Below, piece by piece: positions 30,668 through 40,224 of a stretch of 57,500 bases of DNA. Below the pieces are notes generated by a model. The model searched no databases. It had not been told where the DNA came from and saw nothing but the letters and a program-made list of their open reading frames with translations. Position 1 is the stretch's first letter. Every line of letters begins with the position of its first letter. A program made the position numbers and the translations under genes. Source of the DNA: Symbiodinium natans (Eukaryota > Sar > Dinophyceae > Suessiales > Symbiodiniaceae); the NCBI GenBank assembly GCA_905221605.1, contig CAJNDS010000280.1, positions 433,392 through 490,891 on the forward strand, in the 5' to 3' direction.

Positions 30668-30800
30668 CTAAGCCCAAAGCCCAAAGCCCAAAGCCCAAAG
30701 CCCAAAGCCCAAAGCCCAAAGCCCAAAGCCCAAACCCCAAAGCCCAAAGCCCAAAGCCCAAACCCCAAACCCCCAACCCCCAAACCCCAAACCCCAAACC
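30668..30800. repeat. GCCCAAA variant array
   Basis: About fourteen GCCCAAA heptamers grading into CCCCAAA; a 7-bp derivative of the telomere unit. Confidence 0.9.
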
Positions 30801-30812
30801 CTGGCCACCCAG

Positions 30813-31163
30813 GCCGCTGCAGTGCAAGCTGCCTTCAAAAGGGCTTGTGGCGTGGCGCCCAGCATGGTCTTTCGGGGTTCTTCGGGGGTTTAGGGTTTAG
30901 GGCTTAGGGTTCTTCGGGGGTTTTTGTGGGTCTTGTGGGGTTCAGGGTTTTGGGGTCTAGAGCGGTCTAGGGGGTTGCAGGGGTTTGAGGGGATTTGACG
31001 GGGTTTGAGGAGGAGGTCTGAGGGGGTTCGAGGGATTTCAGGGAGTTTGAGGAGGTTTGAGGGGGTTTGGGCTTAGGGGTTCACTGTTTGGTTAGATTTT
31101 GCAGCTCTCGCCTGTCTCCTTCTCAATGTAGGTAGGACCTGCCCTCGTCATGGGAATCACTAG
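30813..31163 (+). CDS. Predicted 2-exon gene end
   Basis: Exon 30813-30876 follows CTGGCCACCCAG and reads AAAVQAAFKRACGVAPSM, ending at GTTCTTCGG. A strong acceptor (CTGTCTCCTTCTCAATGTAG) opens exon 31132-31163, which reaches TAG in the matching phase. In another phase the same segment stays open to 31188 (GPALVMGITRIHSHSKP). Confidence 0.42.
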
Positions 31164-31290
31164 AATCCACTCTCACTCCAAACCTTAATTTCTAAAGCCT
31201 AAACCCTAAGCCCCAAACCTTACATCCAAAGCACGTGCTTTTTTTTTTGTTTGTGTTTTTTTGCGTCCTGGATCTCTGCACTTCCTTTCA

Positions 31291-31496
31291 TGACAGCCCT
31301 GGTTGTTCGCACCGCTGCCGGTGAAGATGAGTTGACAGAAGCCACCGAAAGGTCACGCGGAAGAGATCTTGAGCGAGAACTCGCTTTACTGGCTCCCCGG
31401 CCATTCTTCAAGGAGGGACATGTTGGGGGTTTTCCGAAGCTAGGTGTACCTCAGTGTAAGGCAATCCTACTGCTTGGGGGTCTACTTGTTGGCTAA
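31291..31496 (+). CDS. Uninterrupted 68-codon frame, likely real exon or gene
   Basis: ATG at 31291 starts a frame ending in TAA at 31494. Alternatively CACTTCCTTTCATGACAG makes 31297 a 3' splice site of a terminal exon. The sequence is protein-like: TAAGEDELTEATERSRG, then DLERELALLAPRPFFKE, then a hydrophobic end (CKAILLLGGLLVG). Codon use differs from the repeat-born frames around it. The hydrophobic C-terminus could be a membrane anchor. The family is unknown. Confidence 0.5.
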
Positions 31497-31536
31497 CCCG
31501 AAGCCCTAAACTCTAAACCTAACCCTAGACCCTAGC

Positions 31537-31830
31537 CCCTAGCCCCTAGCCCCTAGACCCTAGACCCTAGACCCTGGACCCTAGACCCTAGACCCTAGAC
31601 CCTAGACCCTTTTAGACCCTAGACCCTAGACCCTGGACCCTAGACCCTAGACCCTACCCTAGACCGGAGACCCTAGACCCTAGACCTAGACCCTAGACCC
31701 TAGACCCTAGACCCTAGACCCTAGACCCTAGACCCTAGACCCTAGACCCCAGACCCTCGACCCTCGACCCTAGATCCTAGACCCTAGACCCTAGACCCGA
31801 GACCCTAGACCCTAGACCCCAGACCCTAGC
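31537..31830. repeat. CCCTAGA variant array
   Basis: About 40 units of CCCTAGA (telomere unit with one A to G change) with CCCTGGA and CCCTCGA sub-variants. The only long array in the window built on this variant. Confidence 0.95.
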
Positions 31831-31843
31831 TTAAACAAAAAAG

Positions 31844-31889
31844 CCCCGCATACCGATTGAAGGGTCAGGCTCCATGAAAAAGTTTCGAT
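31844..31889 (+). CDS. Candidate exon
   Basis: AAACAAAAAAG precedes an open 46-nt segment (RIPIEGSGSMKKFR) that ends at GTTGAGG, a donor form seen at other exons. Isolated. Confidence 0.25.
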
Positions 31890-31969
31890 GTTGAGGTAGT
31901 CCTGGCAGCTCGGTGGGTAGAACCCTCCTCCTGGCCTCAAACTTTTGGGGTTTAGGGTTTAGGGTTTAG

Positions 31970-32290
31970 GATGTAGCCTACCATATACTAGAACATGCTA
32001 GCATGTACCCTCTACGGTTGGAAAGGGAAACAGACTACAAGATACTATAACATAAGAAACAGACTAGTTGCACTAGGATATACTATTATGGTCGCCCCCC
32101 CCATGTCGGGGCATGAGCGCTATAACATATTGCAACGTTCCAGAACGGGGTGTAATATACATTAATAATGTATAAAAGGCAATAACATACTATCAAATAT
32201 TTTAGGATGCAAAAGACGATAGTATACTACAATCTCTTCGATCATACCGTTTATGTACGACAACATACATGTGGTCGCATGTGCTGCGTT
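31970..32290. other. AT-richer unique stretch
   Basis: Non-repeat DNA with many ATACTA/CATA words and no splice-bounded open segment. Nothing is annotated here. Confidence 0.5.
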
Positions 32291-32292
32291 AT

Positions 32293-32414
32293 GGGGGTTT
32301 GAGAAAATACGGGACCCCTAATGATACAGTCCCCCAAATAGTAGGATTCCCTTATAATCAGGACGCCTAAACCCTAAACCCGAAACCCCCAACCCCTAAT
32401 TTCCGGAAACCCCC
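32293..32414. mobile_element. Foldback element family 2 with telomeric insert
   Basis: The ends are TGGGGGTTT and its complement AAACCCCCA, with TAGTAGGATTCCC inside. Compared with the copies at 39732 and 41638, about 8 bp of the right arm are replaced at 32368-32392 by TAAACCCTAAACCCGAAA and flanks. Confidence 0.65.
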
Positions 32415-32440
32415 ATATCGCTGCAACATCTTCTTGCCAG

Positions 32441-32978
32441 CCTGGTACTTTGTGTGAGGTGAAGAAGGGACCAGGAACCCCGAGGCCGCCCCAAAAAGAA
32501 CAGGGTTTAGGGTTTAGGGTTTAGGGTTTAGGGTTTAGGGTTTAGGGTTTAGGGTTTAGGGTTTAGGGATGAGGGTTGAGGGTTTAGGGTTCGGGGTTTG
32601 GGGTTTGGGGTTTCGGGTTCAGGTGGGACGGCGCACCTGCCGAGGTGTTTGGTGGACCTGGGCCTCACAGGCAGCTTGGGGTTTAGGAGTTTAGGAACCC
32701 TAAGCCCTAAACCCTAAACCTAAGCCCTAAACCCTAAACCCTAAACCCTAAACCCTAAACCCTAAACCCTAAACCCTAAACCCTAAACCCTAAACCCTAA
32801 TTAGGGGTCAAAGCCTTTCCGTCGGATTTCCAGACCAGGGTGTTCTGCGGTTTGGGGAGCGCGCAGCCGTTAGGGTTTAGGGATTGGGAATGTAGGGCAT
32901 AGGGCTTTGGGTGGAGCATGCCCAATCGAGAGGTTGAATGGGGAAAATCCTAACCTTACCCTAGACCCTAAGCCCTAA
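32441..32978 (+). CDS. Predicted 4-exon gene, unknown product
   Basis: Exons 32441-32504, 32623-32680, 32834-32868 and 32917-32978 give 73 codons in frame, ending in TAA of CCCTAA. Acceptors CAACATCTTCTTGCCAG and CCGTCGGATTTCCAG are strong. Donors are GTTTAG twice and GTTAGGG. Peptides: TLCEVKKGPGTPRPPQK and AHLPRCLVDLGLTGS. The first exon starts 27 bp after foldback element 32293-32414. Product unknown. Confidence 0.48.
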
Positions 32979-33059
32979 ACCCTAAACCCTTAAACCTTAA
33001 GGCCTTCCTCCACAACGGTGCGCGAGCCTGGCGGGGCACGAGCGACGGTGTTGCCGCCC

Positions 33060-33120
33060 CAAACCTACTAAACCTACTAAACCTACTAAACCTACTAAAC
33101 CTACTAAACCTCCTAAACCC
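33060..33120. repeat. 9-bp CCTACTAAA array
   Basis: Six direct units in a CCCTAAA context. Confidence 0.9.
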
Positions 33121-33351
33121 TAAACCCTAAACCCTAAACCCTAAACCCTACACCCTAAACCTTAAACCCTAGACCCTTAAGCTTAAGCCCTCGAACCTAA
33201 GCCTTCTGTGGGCTTTAAACTCTGACTTATAACTGCGAAAACCTCAACCCCCGACTCCAGCCCTGAGCCAACCTTAATCCCTGAACTCCGACGCCTTCGA
33301 AATCGAACCCGAAGCCCTAAACCGCATCTTTTGTTGCGGTGTCCTTGCAAG

Positions 33352-33444
33352 AGAGAAGCCCAGAACTCTCCTCAACTTGAAACCAGAAGCCTGACGCCCC
33401 AAATCCCAAACACGAAGCCCCAGACCTCAAGCCGTAAACCCTAA
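33352..33444 (+). CDS. Candidate terminal exon
   Basis: TTTTGTTGCGGTGTCCTTGCAAG precedes 30 open codons (EAQNSPQLETRSLTPQI) to TAA of CCCTAA. Upstream (33125-33330) is decayed heptamer DNA without an exon. Confidence 0.4.
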   Translation, partial: REAQNSPQLETRSLTPQIPNTKPQTSSRKP

Positions 33445-33518
33445 GTCAGTTCGCAGCTCTAACGCCTAAACCTTCGGTCCGAAGACCCTTACTAAAGTTT
33501 ACCCTTCCTGGTTGGCAG

Positions 33519-33770
33519 GCGTGACTGCACCGGAGCGCAGAGAGGTCTGGAGACAGGCCCCGGACCAGCTGGGGTTCAGAGCATCGGGGAACCATGTCAC
33601 GATACTCACAGCAACCCGCTCCCCCGAGTAAGCCCGACGCCCTAAGAAGTAACGCAAGACCCACTCCCTCCCCTCCTTGCCCGAAGCCCAAGAGACCCTA
33701 CCACCTCTCTCTGCAGAAACCCCATGCCTTGATCCCCGAAACCTTGGCACCAATACAGGAGCCTGAATGA
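33519..33770 (+). CDS. Predicted 2-exon gene with compact canonical intron
   Basis: Exon 33519-33627 follows TTTACCCTTCCTGGTTGGCAG and ends CGA|GTAAGC. Exon 33687-33770 follows CCCTCCCCTCCTTGCCCGAAG and ends in TGA. The intron is 59 bp and free of long heptamer arrays. The frame gives 64 codons: TGAQRGLETGPGPAGVQ, then PYHLSLQKPHALIPETL. The start lies upstream. No family recognised. Confidence 0.52.
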
Positions 33771-33829
33771 TTGCACGTATCATTGCAGTATGCCCCCTGT
33801 TTACCAGTACTAACCCAGTCGACCCACTA

Positions 33830-34060
33830 TGTGGTCGAATTTTTATGGTCCCTTTGTGGGTACCCTGAATAAGAGGGGCAGCCGGGCAGCATGATCATAC
33901 GGACCTGAAAGGGACCATATTCGTAGGGGATCCGAAGCCCTTGTTGTGTAACCCTTACAGTATACACTCTACATAATATGGGCCTATTTCGGATCCTTAT
34001 AAACAAGGGTAAGGGACCACTACGGGCCCTTAAATCTAGAGAAGTGACCATATGTTGCCT
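33830..34060. repeat. Nested inverted repeats
   Basis: TATGGTCCCTTT pairs with AAAGGGACCATA 60 bp away, and GGATCCGAA pairs with TTCGGATCC. A third copy of the GGTCCCTTACCC arm lies near 34010. Probably a degenerate foldback element; no coding signal. Confidence 0.6.
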
Positions 34061-34087
34061 CACTGAAGCTTGAAGCTGTTTCTGGAG

Positions 34088-34550
34088 GTGGCACTGGCCT
34101 TCCGGCACCCGCCGCCTGATGAGGAGGTGCGGCTTAGGGTTTAGGGTTTAGGGTTAGGGTTTGGGGTTTAGGGTTTAGGGCCTTAGGGTTTAGGGCCATA
34201 GGGCCTTGGGGCCTTAGGGTTTAAGGTTTGCCCTTCGGCTTCACTGCCGCCCTAAAGGTCTAAACCTTCAAATCTCAAATTCCAACCCTCCCCAAAAAAG
34301 CCCTCAGAACCTGAAGCTCCAAACCCAGGGCCCCGAAACCCCTAAACCCCCAAACCCGGGACTCGTTTCAGCCCGTGGAGGCAGAGGGCACCGCTCTCCA
34401 AGAAGAGGAGAGGCTGCAGGCAGTTTCGCATTCGGCTTACACAAGAGCATGGTCTTGAAGGGACATTCCGAGGCACTTCCGCTTGCCCCCAGCCCCCAAA
34501 CCCCAAACCCCAAGCCCCAAACTACCAAATCCCAAACCCTAATGCCCTAA
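34088..34550 (+). CDS. Predicted 2-exon gene, long Pro-rich last exon
   Basis: Exon 34088-34131 (VALAFRHPPPDEEV) ends at GC donor GCTTAGGG. Exon 34301-34550 follows CCAACCCTCCCCAAAAAAG and stays open for 83 codons to TAA of ATGCCCTAA. The middle reads AGSFAFGLHKSMVLKG; the ends are Pro/Lys/Gln-rich because they read heptamer-derived DNA. The frame matches across the join (98 codons). The antisense frame here is judged a shadow. Confidence 0.42.
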
Positions 34551-34974
34551 ACCCCACCCTAAACCCCAAACCCCACCCTAAACCCTAAACCCTAAACCCT
34601 AAACCCTAAACCCTAAACCCTAAACCCGAAACCCGAAACCCGAAACCCTAAACCCTAACCCCCGAAGCCCTAAGCCCTGAGCCCTAAGCCCTAAGCCCTA
34701 CCCTCAGCCCTAAGCCCAAAGCCCGAATCCCTAAGCCCTAAGCCCTAATGCCCTAATGCCCTAAGCCCTAACCCTAATCCTGCAAACCCCACAAACCCCA
34801 AAACCCTCAAACTTAAAGCCCTGTCCCCAAGACCCCTGCAAGCCCGAAAGGCCAAGGCCCTAGACTTAGAGTACATTCACACTTGGGCGGTTTTGGGTTC
34901 AGGGTTTATGGTTTCGGGTTTGAAACCCTTAACCCTAAACTCCAGCCCCGAAACCTTCGAACTCGAACCCGAAG

Positions 34975-35246
34975 CCCTACACCGCAACAACGAACCGTGG
35001 CGCCTTGGTGGCTCGTGGGTTGAGGGATGTTGGGGTTTAGGGGTTCTTGGGGCTTTGGGGATTTAGGATTTAAGGTTCTAGGGTTTAGGGGGCAGCAGGG
35101 CTCCTTTGTGGTTGTCGTGATGGAAGCTCAGGGTTTTCTATATCTTCCCCCAAATATCCCAGAAAAGTGAAGAAAATCTAAGAAGCACTTCTCTCATTAA
35201 AGGCGCCCTCAAGTCCTTCACCTCAAGCACACCTGAAGTCCCCTAA
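34975..35246 (+). CDS. Predicted 3-exon gene end
   Basis: Exons 34975-35018 (YTATTNRGALVAR, donor GTTGAGG), 35089-35125 (acceptor is the heptamer's TTTAG; GSFVVVVME; GC donor) and 35163-35246 (acceptor CTATATCTTCCCCCAAATATCCCAG; SEENLRSTSLIKGALKSF) total 55 codons, TAA in CCCTAA. The second intron would be only 37 bp, so the middle exon is uncertain. Confidence 0.4.
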
Positions 35247-35419
35247 GCCCCTAAACCCTAAACCTTAAACCCTCAACCCTCAACCCTAAGCCCCTAAACC
35301 CTAAACCCTAAACCCTAAACCCTAAACCCTAAACCCTAAACCCTAAACCCTAAACCCTAAACCCTAAACACACCCTCAACACACCACCCGCAAGTCCCAT
35401 ATGCCACCGAACGCAACAG

Positions 35420-35685
35420 CGACCGTAAGAGCCAACTAAGAGCCAGGCGGCCAAAGTGCCAGAAGGGGATGGCATCTCTCAGGAGGAGCGTTCAAGCCTG
35501 GCTCTTGGGTTGAATTTCAGGGTTTAGGGTTTAGGGTTTAGGGTTTAGGGTTCCAGGGTTGAGGGGTGCAGGGTCGGGTGGGGGCCCTCCTCAGCCCGAC
35601 TTGCCTTGCTGAAGCAATGTTTCACTGCAAGCTTCTTGGGGCGTCCTTACTCGCAGGAAGAGTGGAACTTAGCCCTGGACCCTGA
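35420..35685 (+). CDS. Predicted 2-exon gene end
   Basis: Exon 35420-35508 follows ACCGAACGCAACAG, reads KSQLRARRPKCQKGMAS and ends at GTTGAATT. Exon 35615-35685 follows CTTGCCTTGCTGAAG and reads MFHCKLLGASLLAGRVE to TGA at 35683. In frame, basic then hydrophobic. Function unknown. Confidence 0.48.
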
Positions 35686-35849
35686 ACCCTAAACCGTAAA
35701 CCCTCAACCCTAGACCCTAAACCCTAAACCCGAAACCCGAAATCCGCAACCGAAACCCTAAACCCTAAACCCTAAACCCTAAACCCGAACCCGAAACCCT
35801 AAACCCTAAACCCGAAACCCTAAGCCTAAACCCTAAACCCGAGAATAAG

Positions 35850-36100
35850 GCTAACTACAACTAGATGGGTGATAATACAACCAAATGGGTAAAAACACAA
35901 CTGAAATCTTGAAGTTTTGGCTTAGATGGGGGATAATACAACCAGATGGGGGATAATACAACTAGGGGATTTTTAGGGTCTTAGAGTGGGATGCCAAGGG
36001 GTGTGGAGGGATTTTGGTTGAATTGTTGGTTTTGTTGAGTTATTGGAGGCCAGGGGTTTGGAGGGATTTTGGTTGAATTGTTGATTTTGTTGAGTTACAT
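35850..36100. repeat. 22-bp and 56-bp local tandem repeats
   Basis: ATGGGGGATAATACAACCAG-type units (35861-35970) and two copies of a roughly 56-bp unit containing GGAGGGATTTTGGTTGAATT (35989-36100). No gene signal. Confidence 0.75.
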
Positions 36101-36218
36101 AAATATATACATACATACAAAGATATATATATATATATATTACGCACTGTATTTTATATTGTTATATTCGATATACTATAAGCATTGTATTGTATACTAT
36201 GCTCGTGCTGTGGCGCAG

Positions 36219-36449
36219 AGAGAAGGGATGAATCACAACCACCATTGTCCAGATTTTGTCCTGAAACCTTAAGGATGCACCATGGTTTTTCTGCAGGGCA
36301 TGTCCAAACGTATAAAGGCACCGCATGAGCCAGTTGTAGTTTCTCCCGCTCGGGCCAGCCCACAAACATGGTTCAGTTGTGTTTTCCCCCGTTGGGTTGC
36401 GTTTTCTCCCGTTTGGTTGTGTTTCGATCCGGTCGCCCCTAAACCCTAA
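36219..36449 (+). CDS. Two candidate terminal exons
   Basis: 36219-36272 follows TGCTGTGGCGCAG and reads GMNHNHHCPDFVLKP to TAA. 36297-36449 follows CCATGGTTTTTCTGCAG and is open for 50 codons: KRIKAPHEPVVVSPARA, then WFSCVFPRWVAFSPVW, ending in CCCTAA. They are in different phases, so probably alternatives or neighbours. The second holds a local repeat of TGTGTTTTCTCCCGTTTGG. Confidence 0.38.
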
Positions 36450-36602
36450 ACCCACTCACCTAGGGCATGAGGGTTCAGGGGACTCTCAACGCCGTAGATG
36501 TGATGTGTAGTCGATGACACAAGGCACGCATATATGATTTTTTGTGCTGATGCGCGCGAATCCGATCTGCTAGCTTCTTGCGGTTCTGCTAATCTGCGAA
36601 GC

Positions 36603-36860
36603 ATGTCTTCACTCCAGTTCACAGAAACGCGGCGCGGGGAGATGGTGTCTTTCCCAGCTTCACACGTTCACCCCAAGAATGCTCAGGGTGGCCGAAAGGT
36701 AACCAAGTTCAAGGGTTTGCTGCTGTCGTGTATGTTTACAAAGGCTTACACTTACCGTGGTTGTCGGGTGCTACCAATGGGTTCAATGCGCAATTGTCCT
36801 CTACCCTACACTGACCTCCGGCCATGCTTCATACCTGTGGTTGTAAGCCTGTTTGCATGA
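36603..36860 (+). CDS. 86-codon frame in heptamer-free DNA
   Basis: ATG at 36603, just after a CTAAT and GCGAAG acceptor-like site. The frame reads SLQFTETRRGEMVSFPA and KVTKFKGLLLSCMFTK to TGA at 36858. A second frame, 36824-37075, overlaps the end and is Cys-rich. Composition is even, unlike repeat-born frames. No family recognised. Confidence 0.4.
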   Translation: MSSLQFTETRRGEMVSFPASHVHPKNAQGGRKVTKFKGLLLSCMFTKAYTYRGCRVLPMGSMRNCPLPYTDLRPCFIPVVVSLFA

Positions 36861-37198
36861 GGGCGCCAGGCATCATGCACAGACTTTACCTTACCCAGAA
36901 CATCGACTCAAGACCTTGTTCGTGCAAAGAGTTCTGTTGTTGCAAGACCTTTCTTGGGCTGTGTGGTGTGCTGTCGGTTGCAGAAGCCACTGAGTCACAA
37001 GATCAAGCGAGGGAGTTCACGCAGTCTTGCGAGGTTGTCTTGCGCAGTGTTGAGCACACACTGAGCCCTGTGTAGCTAGAGCACAAGCACTGTCTTGCAT
37101 GCATCTAGCCATGTTGTCGTGCTCCAAGTCAGAAGCGTTCGCAGCAGGAACATATTAAAAACAGTGCAGCTACGTTAAGGGTTGACGGCTTGTTCTTG

Positions 37199-37390
37199 AT
37201 GGGATTTCCGTTTTATCCGCATCCATGTGTAAAGCTTCAGGGGGCTGAGCAACGTCGGTGCAATACTTCCAAGAACGATTTGATCTACGTGTTGCTGTTG
37301 CAAAATGGGCTTGCGTGCCTTAATGATTTTGGTTTAAGTATTTCTCGATTAAGTTTTCACAACTATCAACATGTTCAACCTCAACCCTAA
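37199..37390 (+). CDS. 63-residue frame ending in a telomeric stop
   Basis: ATG at 37199 leads to RRCNTSKNDLIYVLLLQN and LACLNDFGLSISRLSF, ending at TAA of AACCCTAA (37388). GTGTAAAGCTTCAG also offers a 3' splice site at 37238. Then CCCTAAA arrays to 37550. Confidence 0.42.
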   Translation: MGFPFYPHPCVKLQGAEQRRCNTSKNDLIYVLLLQNGLACLNDFGLSISRLSFHNYQHVQPQP

Positions 37391-37599
37391 ACCCTAAACC
37401 CTAAAACCCTAAACCCTAAACCCTAAGCCCTAAGCCCTAAATCCTAAACCCTAATCCCTAAACCCTAAACCCTAAACCCTAAACCCTAAACCCTAAACCC
37501 TCAACCCTAAACCCTAAACCCTAAACCCTAACCCCTAAACCCTAAACCCTATCATATCTCACCCTAAGCCCTTGACATCAAGCTGTACGGTTTGGCAAG

Positions 37600-37901
37600 T
37601 GATTCCGGCACCTGTACTGGAACAACAGCCAGAAGCTCATGGCTCACTCGGGGAAATATTTCTTGAGTTCCATGGGCCCCTATCCCCTGTATTCTTTTTG
37701 GGTGTAGGGTTCAAGGTTTTAGGGTTTAGGGTTTAGGGTTTAGAGTTTGGCGTTTTTGATTTTCAGCACCTAGCGCATGACGGTGAGTTTAAATGGTTGT
37801 TGATCAAAACCATAATAGCGGCAGCAAGTATCATGTGGAAATGGTACCCCACTACACCCAGGGGTCCCATCAAGAGAATTGAGAGGGTATCACAAAGCTG
37901 A
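37600..37901 (+). CDS. Predicted 3-exon gene end
   Basis: Exon 37600-37688 follows ACGGTTTGGCAAG and reads APVLEQQPEAHGSLGEIF. Exon 37767-37782 lies between GTTTTTGATTTTCAG and the consensus donor GTGAGT. Exon 37819-37901 reads IMWKWYPTTPRGPIKRI to TGA. Phases agree (62 codons). The first exon could instead end at 37701 with GTGTAGGG. Confidence 0.42.
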
Positions 37902-38158
37902 CGTTCCGAACACTTTTAAGAAACGCTTCGCAAGAAGGCAGGAAGGTTTGGGTGGTTGTGACTTTCAGATTTGAGAACAAGACACGACAGGGACGACCTC
38001 ACGTTGCAAATCTTCAGGGTTGCACAATGCTGGGGTGTGAATGGCTGCCAGGCGTCGTCTGGGGGTCCAGTACCTTGGAAAATTGGGTGATCAGAAACTT
38101 GGAGCTCATGATGCAAAAAGGTCGCGTCATGCATGGCAAAATCGTTCGCTCAACCTGA
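37883..38158 (+). CDS. Overlapping 91-codon open frame
   Basis: Open from a stop at 37880 to TGA at 38156. It reads WVVVTFRFENKTRQGRP and LGCEWLPGVVWGSSTL. It overlaps the end of the preceding model in another frame, so only one of the two can be right here, unless an intron lies near 37880. Unassigned. Confidence 0.35.
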   Translation, partial: EGITKLTFRTLLRNASQEGRKVWVVVTFRFENKTRQGRPHVANLQGCTMLGCEWLPGVVWGSSTLENWVIRNLELMMQKGRVMHGKIVRST

Positions 38159-38332
38159 GAAGTGCTTGATGTGTGGGGAAGGTATATGACTGTTGCCTTT
38201 GAAGAGGCTGAGGAGTTTGAGGTTTCGGGTTTTTGGGAACCCTTCCTTGTCCGAAGCTCCTAAACCCTAAACCCTAAACCCTCAACCCTCAACCCTAAGC
38301 CCTAAACTAAACCCAAAGCTCTTTGTCCCGAG

Positions 38333-38515
38333 TCGCCCGTGCCCCCTCCTCCTTCCCATGAAGCACCGAGGGTTTAGGGTGTAGGGTTTAGGGTTTAGGG
38401 TTTAGGGTTTAGTGTGGAGGAGCTGGTCCTGTCGGTGATCCCGGCTGTCCGTCGCGCCTTGCAGGCCTGTCGCGGCAGGGCACTTCGGGGGCTTTCTCAA
38501 GATTTGATGATGTGA
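38333..38515 (+). CDS. Predicted 2-exon gene end
   Basis: Exon 38333-38371 (VPPPPSHEAP) ends at GTTTAGGG. Exon 38420-38515 follows TTTAGTGTGGAG and reads LVLSVIPAVRRALQACRG and LRGLSQDLMM to TGA. Phase 0 join; the intron is mostly heptamer (48 bp). Confidence 0.45.
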
Positions 38516-38701
38516 AGAGGAGCCCTCAACCCTAAACCCTAAATCCTAAAACCTGAGCCCTAAATCCTAAACACAAAGCCCTAACCCTAAACCCTATAAA
38601 CCCTAAACCCTAAGCCCTAGACCCTAAGTTCTGCAGGCCCGAAACCAGAAACCCTGAACCCACGAAACCTAAGCCGCGAAGCCTGTGTCAGTCCTTTCAA
38701 G

Positions 38702-38933
38702 ACACCTGGCTTTAGCCTTGCAAGCCGTGCACACACAGAGCCTGAGCGCCTGTTCGTCAAGGTTGTCGGGGGGAGTTTTAGGTGTTTTGGGAATGTCGGG
38801 TAGGGTTCAGGGTTCAGGGTTCAGGGTTCAAGGTTCAAGGCTTAGGCTTTATTTGGGTTTATGTTCTAGGGTTTAGGGTTTGTAGGCTTTCCTCCTAGAC
38901 CTGCGCCTTGGAAACCCAAGACCGTCAACACAG
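38702..38933 (+). CDS. Predicted 2-exon gene fragment
   Basis: Exon 38702-38761 follows TCAGTCCTTTCAAG, reads LALALQAVHTQSLSACSS and ends at GTTGTC. Exon 38899-38933 follows CTTTCCTCCTAG, reads PAPWKPKTVNT in the matching phase and ends at GTTGTGG. Continuation uncertain. Confidence 0.4.
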
Positions 38934-39130
38934 GTTGTGGGTTTAGGTTGAGAGCACAAACTGACTTCGGATTTAGGGTTTAAGGTTCAGGGAACCCTAA
39001 ATCCATTGCCCCAGAAAGCCCAAAATGCCCCTAAAAAACCCTAGACGCCGCAACGCCCAAAAAAGCCCGAAAGCCCTAAACCCTAAACCCTGCACCCTAT
39101 AAATCTTAAACCCTAAGCCCTAGAAAGGAG

Positions 39131-39971
39131 ATGGTTGAGGAGGACTTCGACTTCCGGCGACAGCGGCTCCGACTGGGCCGCGGGGAGATCGAAGGCGGCC
39201 TGAGTTTCGGGGGTTTAGGGTTTTGGGTTTAGGGTTTAGGGTTTAGGATTTAGGGTTTAGGGTATAGGGTTTAGGGGTCTGGAGCGGTTTTGTAGGGGGG
39301 TTTAGGGTTTCGAAGGGCTTGGTTGGGCACCCTCTCCCGCGAGCTTGTTTAAGGTTGCGGGTGAACCTAAACCCTAAACCCTAAACCCTAAACCCTAAAG
39401 CCCTAAAGCCCTAAAGCCCCAAACCCTAAGCTCCAAACCCTAAACCCTAAACCCTAAACCCTAAACCCTAAACCCTAAACCTTAAACCCTAAACCCTAAA
39501 CCCTAAACCCTAAACCCTAAACCCTAAACCCTAAACCCTAAACCCTAAACCCTAAACCCTAAACCCTAAGCCCTAAACCCTAAACCCTAAACCCTAAACC
39601 CTAAACCCTAAACCCTAAACGCCAAGCCCAGATCGGGATCCCGAGTCGCTGATCTCGCTGGAGCCGCTTGGACTGTGTTGAGGAGTGGGCGAGGTTTGGG
39701 CTCAGACCCGAAAACCCCGAACCCCAAATTGGGGGGTTTACGATAATAAGGGAGCCCCCTAATATAGACCGCCAAACATAGTAGGATCCCCTCAAGATAG
39801 GGACACCGATAAGGTACCCCTAGTTTCGGAAACCGCAACTCCCAAACCCTGAACTACACTGAACCCTCTGACCCTCGAATCCCCGAAGCCCCAACCCATA
39901 GTAACACCAACCTCCGAAAATCACATGATTCCCCAAACCCCCCAGGGATCCAACATCCAAGAATGTCTTAA
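39131..39971 (+). CDS. Predicted complete 4-exon gene, 75 residues
   Basis: ATG at 39131 begins MVEEDFDFRRQRLRLGRG, charged and protein-like. Exons 39131-39203, 39344-39353, 39632-39693 and 39889-39971 join in frame to TAA at 39969. The 10-nt second exon is weak; skipping it gives another open reading (RDPESLISLEPLGL) that stops in the third exon. The third exon reads VADLAGAAWTVLRSG. The last intron hosts foldback element 39732-39836. Function unknown. Confidence 0.42.
39363..39620. repeat. CCCTAAA array (intronic)
   Basis: About 250 bp with a short stretch of AAAGCCC near 39400. It ends GCCAAGCCCAG, the acceptor of exon 39632-39693. Confidence 0.95.
39732..39836. mobile_element. Foldback element family 2
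   Basis: About 105 bp, GGGGGTTTACGATAATAAGG to TAGTTTCGGAAACCGC, with the shared core CATAGTAGGATCCCC. Confidence 0.7.
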
Positions 39972-40074
39972 AGCCAAAGTCTGCCATAATCCCGAGGTTC
40001 GGGGAGTTTAGGGTTTAGGGTTTAGTTCGGGTTTCGGGAGTATGTATACAACCCAAGGTACCAGCTCTAATTAG

Positions 40075-40224
40075 CCACCTGCATCAGGCAGGTCTGGCGG
40101 AGCAGGTTTCGGGTCTTTTCAGTTTCTGCGCGTATCCTTCATCATTTGAAAGCTGATTTTTGGCAGCTTCGTACATGACGTCAGCATTCGTATGAGGAAG
40201 AAACACCCTCAACCCGAACCCTAA
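40075..40224 (+). CDS. Predicted 2-exon gene end, compact intron
   Basis: Exon 40075-40105 (CIRQVWRS) follows CAGCTCTAATTAG and ends at GTTTCGGG. The 61-bp intron has a CTGAT branch-like site and GATTTTTGGCAG. Exon 40167-40224 reads VHDVSIRMRKKHPQPEP to TAA of CCCTAA. In phase. Confidence 0.45.

Noticed and set aside
36601-36660. Dinoflagellate spliced-leader or histone-like markers
   Set aside because: Searched for by eye across the window; no leader-like CCATTTTGGCTCAAG or other lineage marker found.
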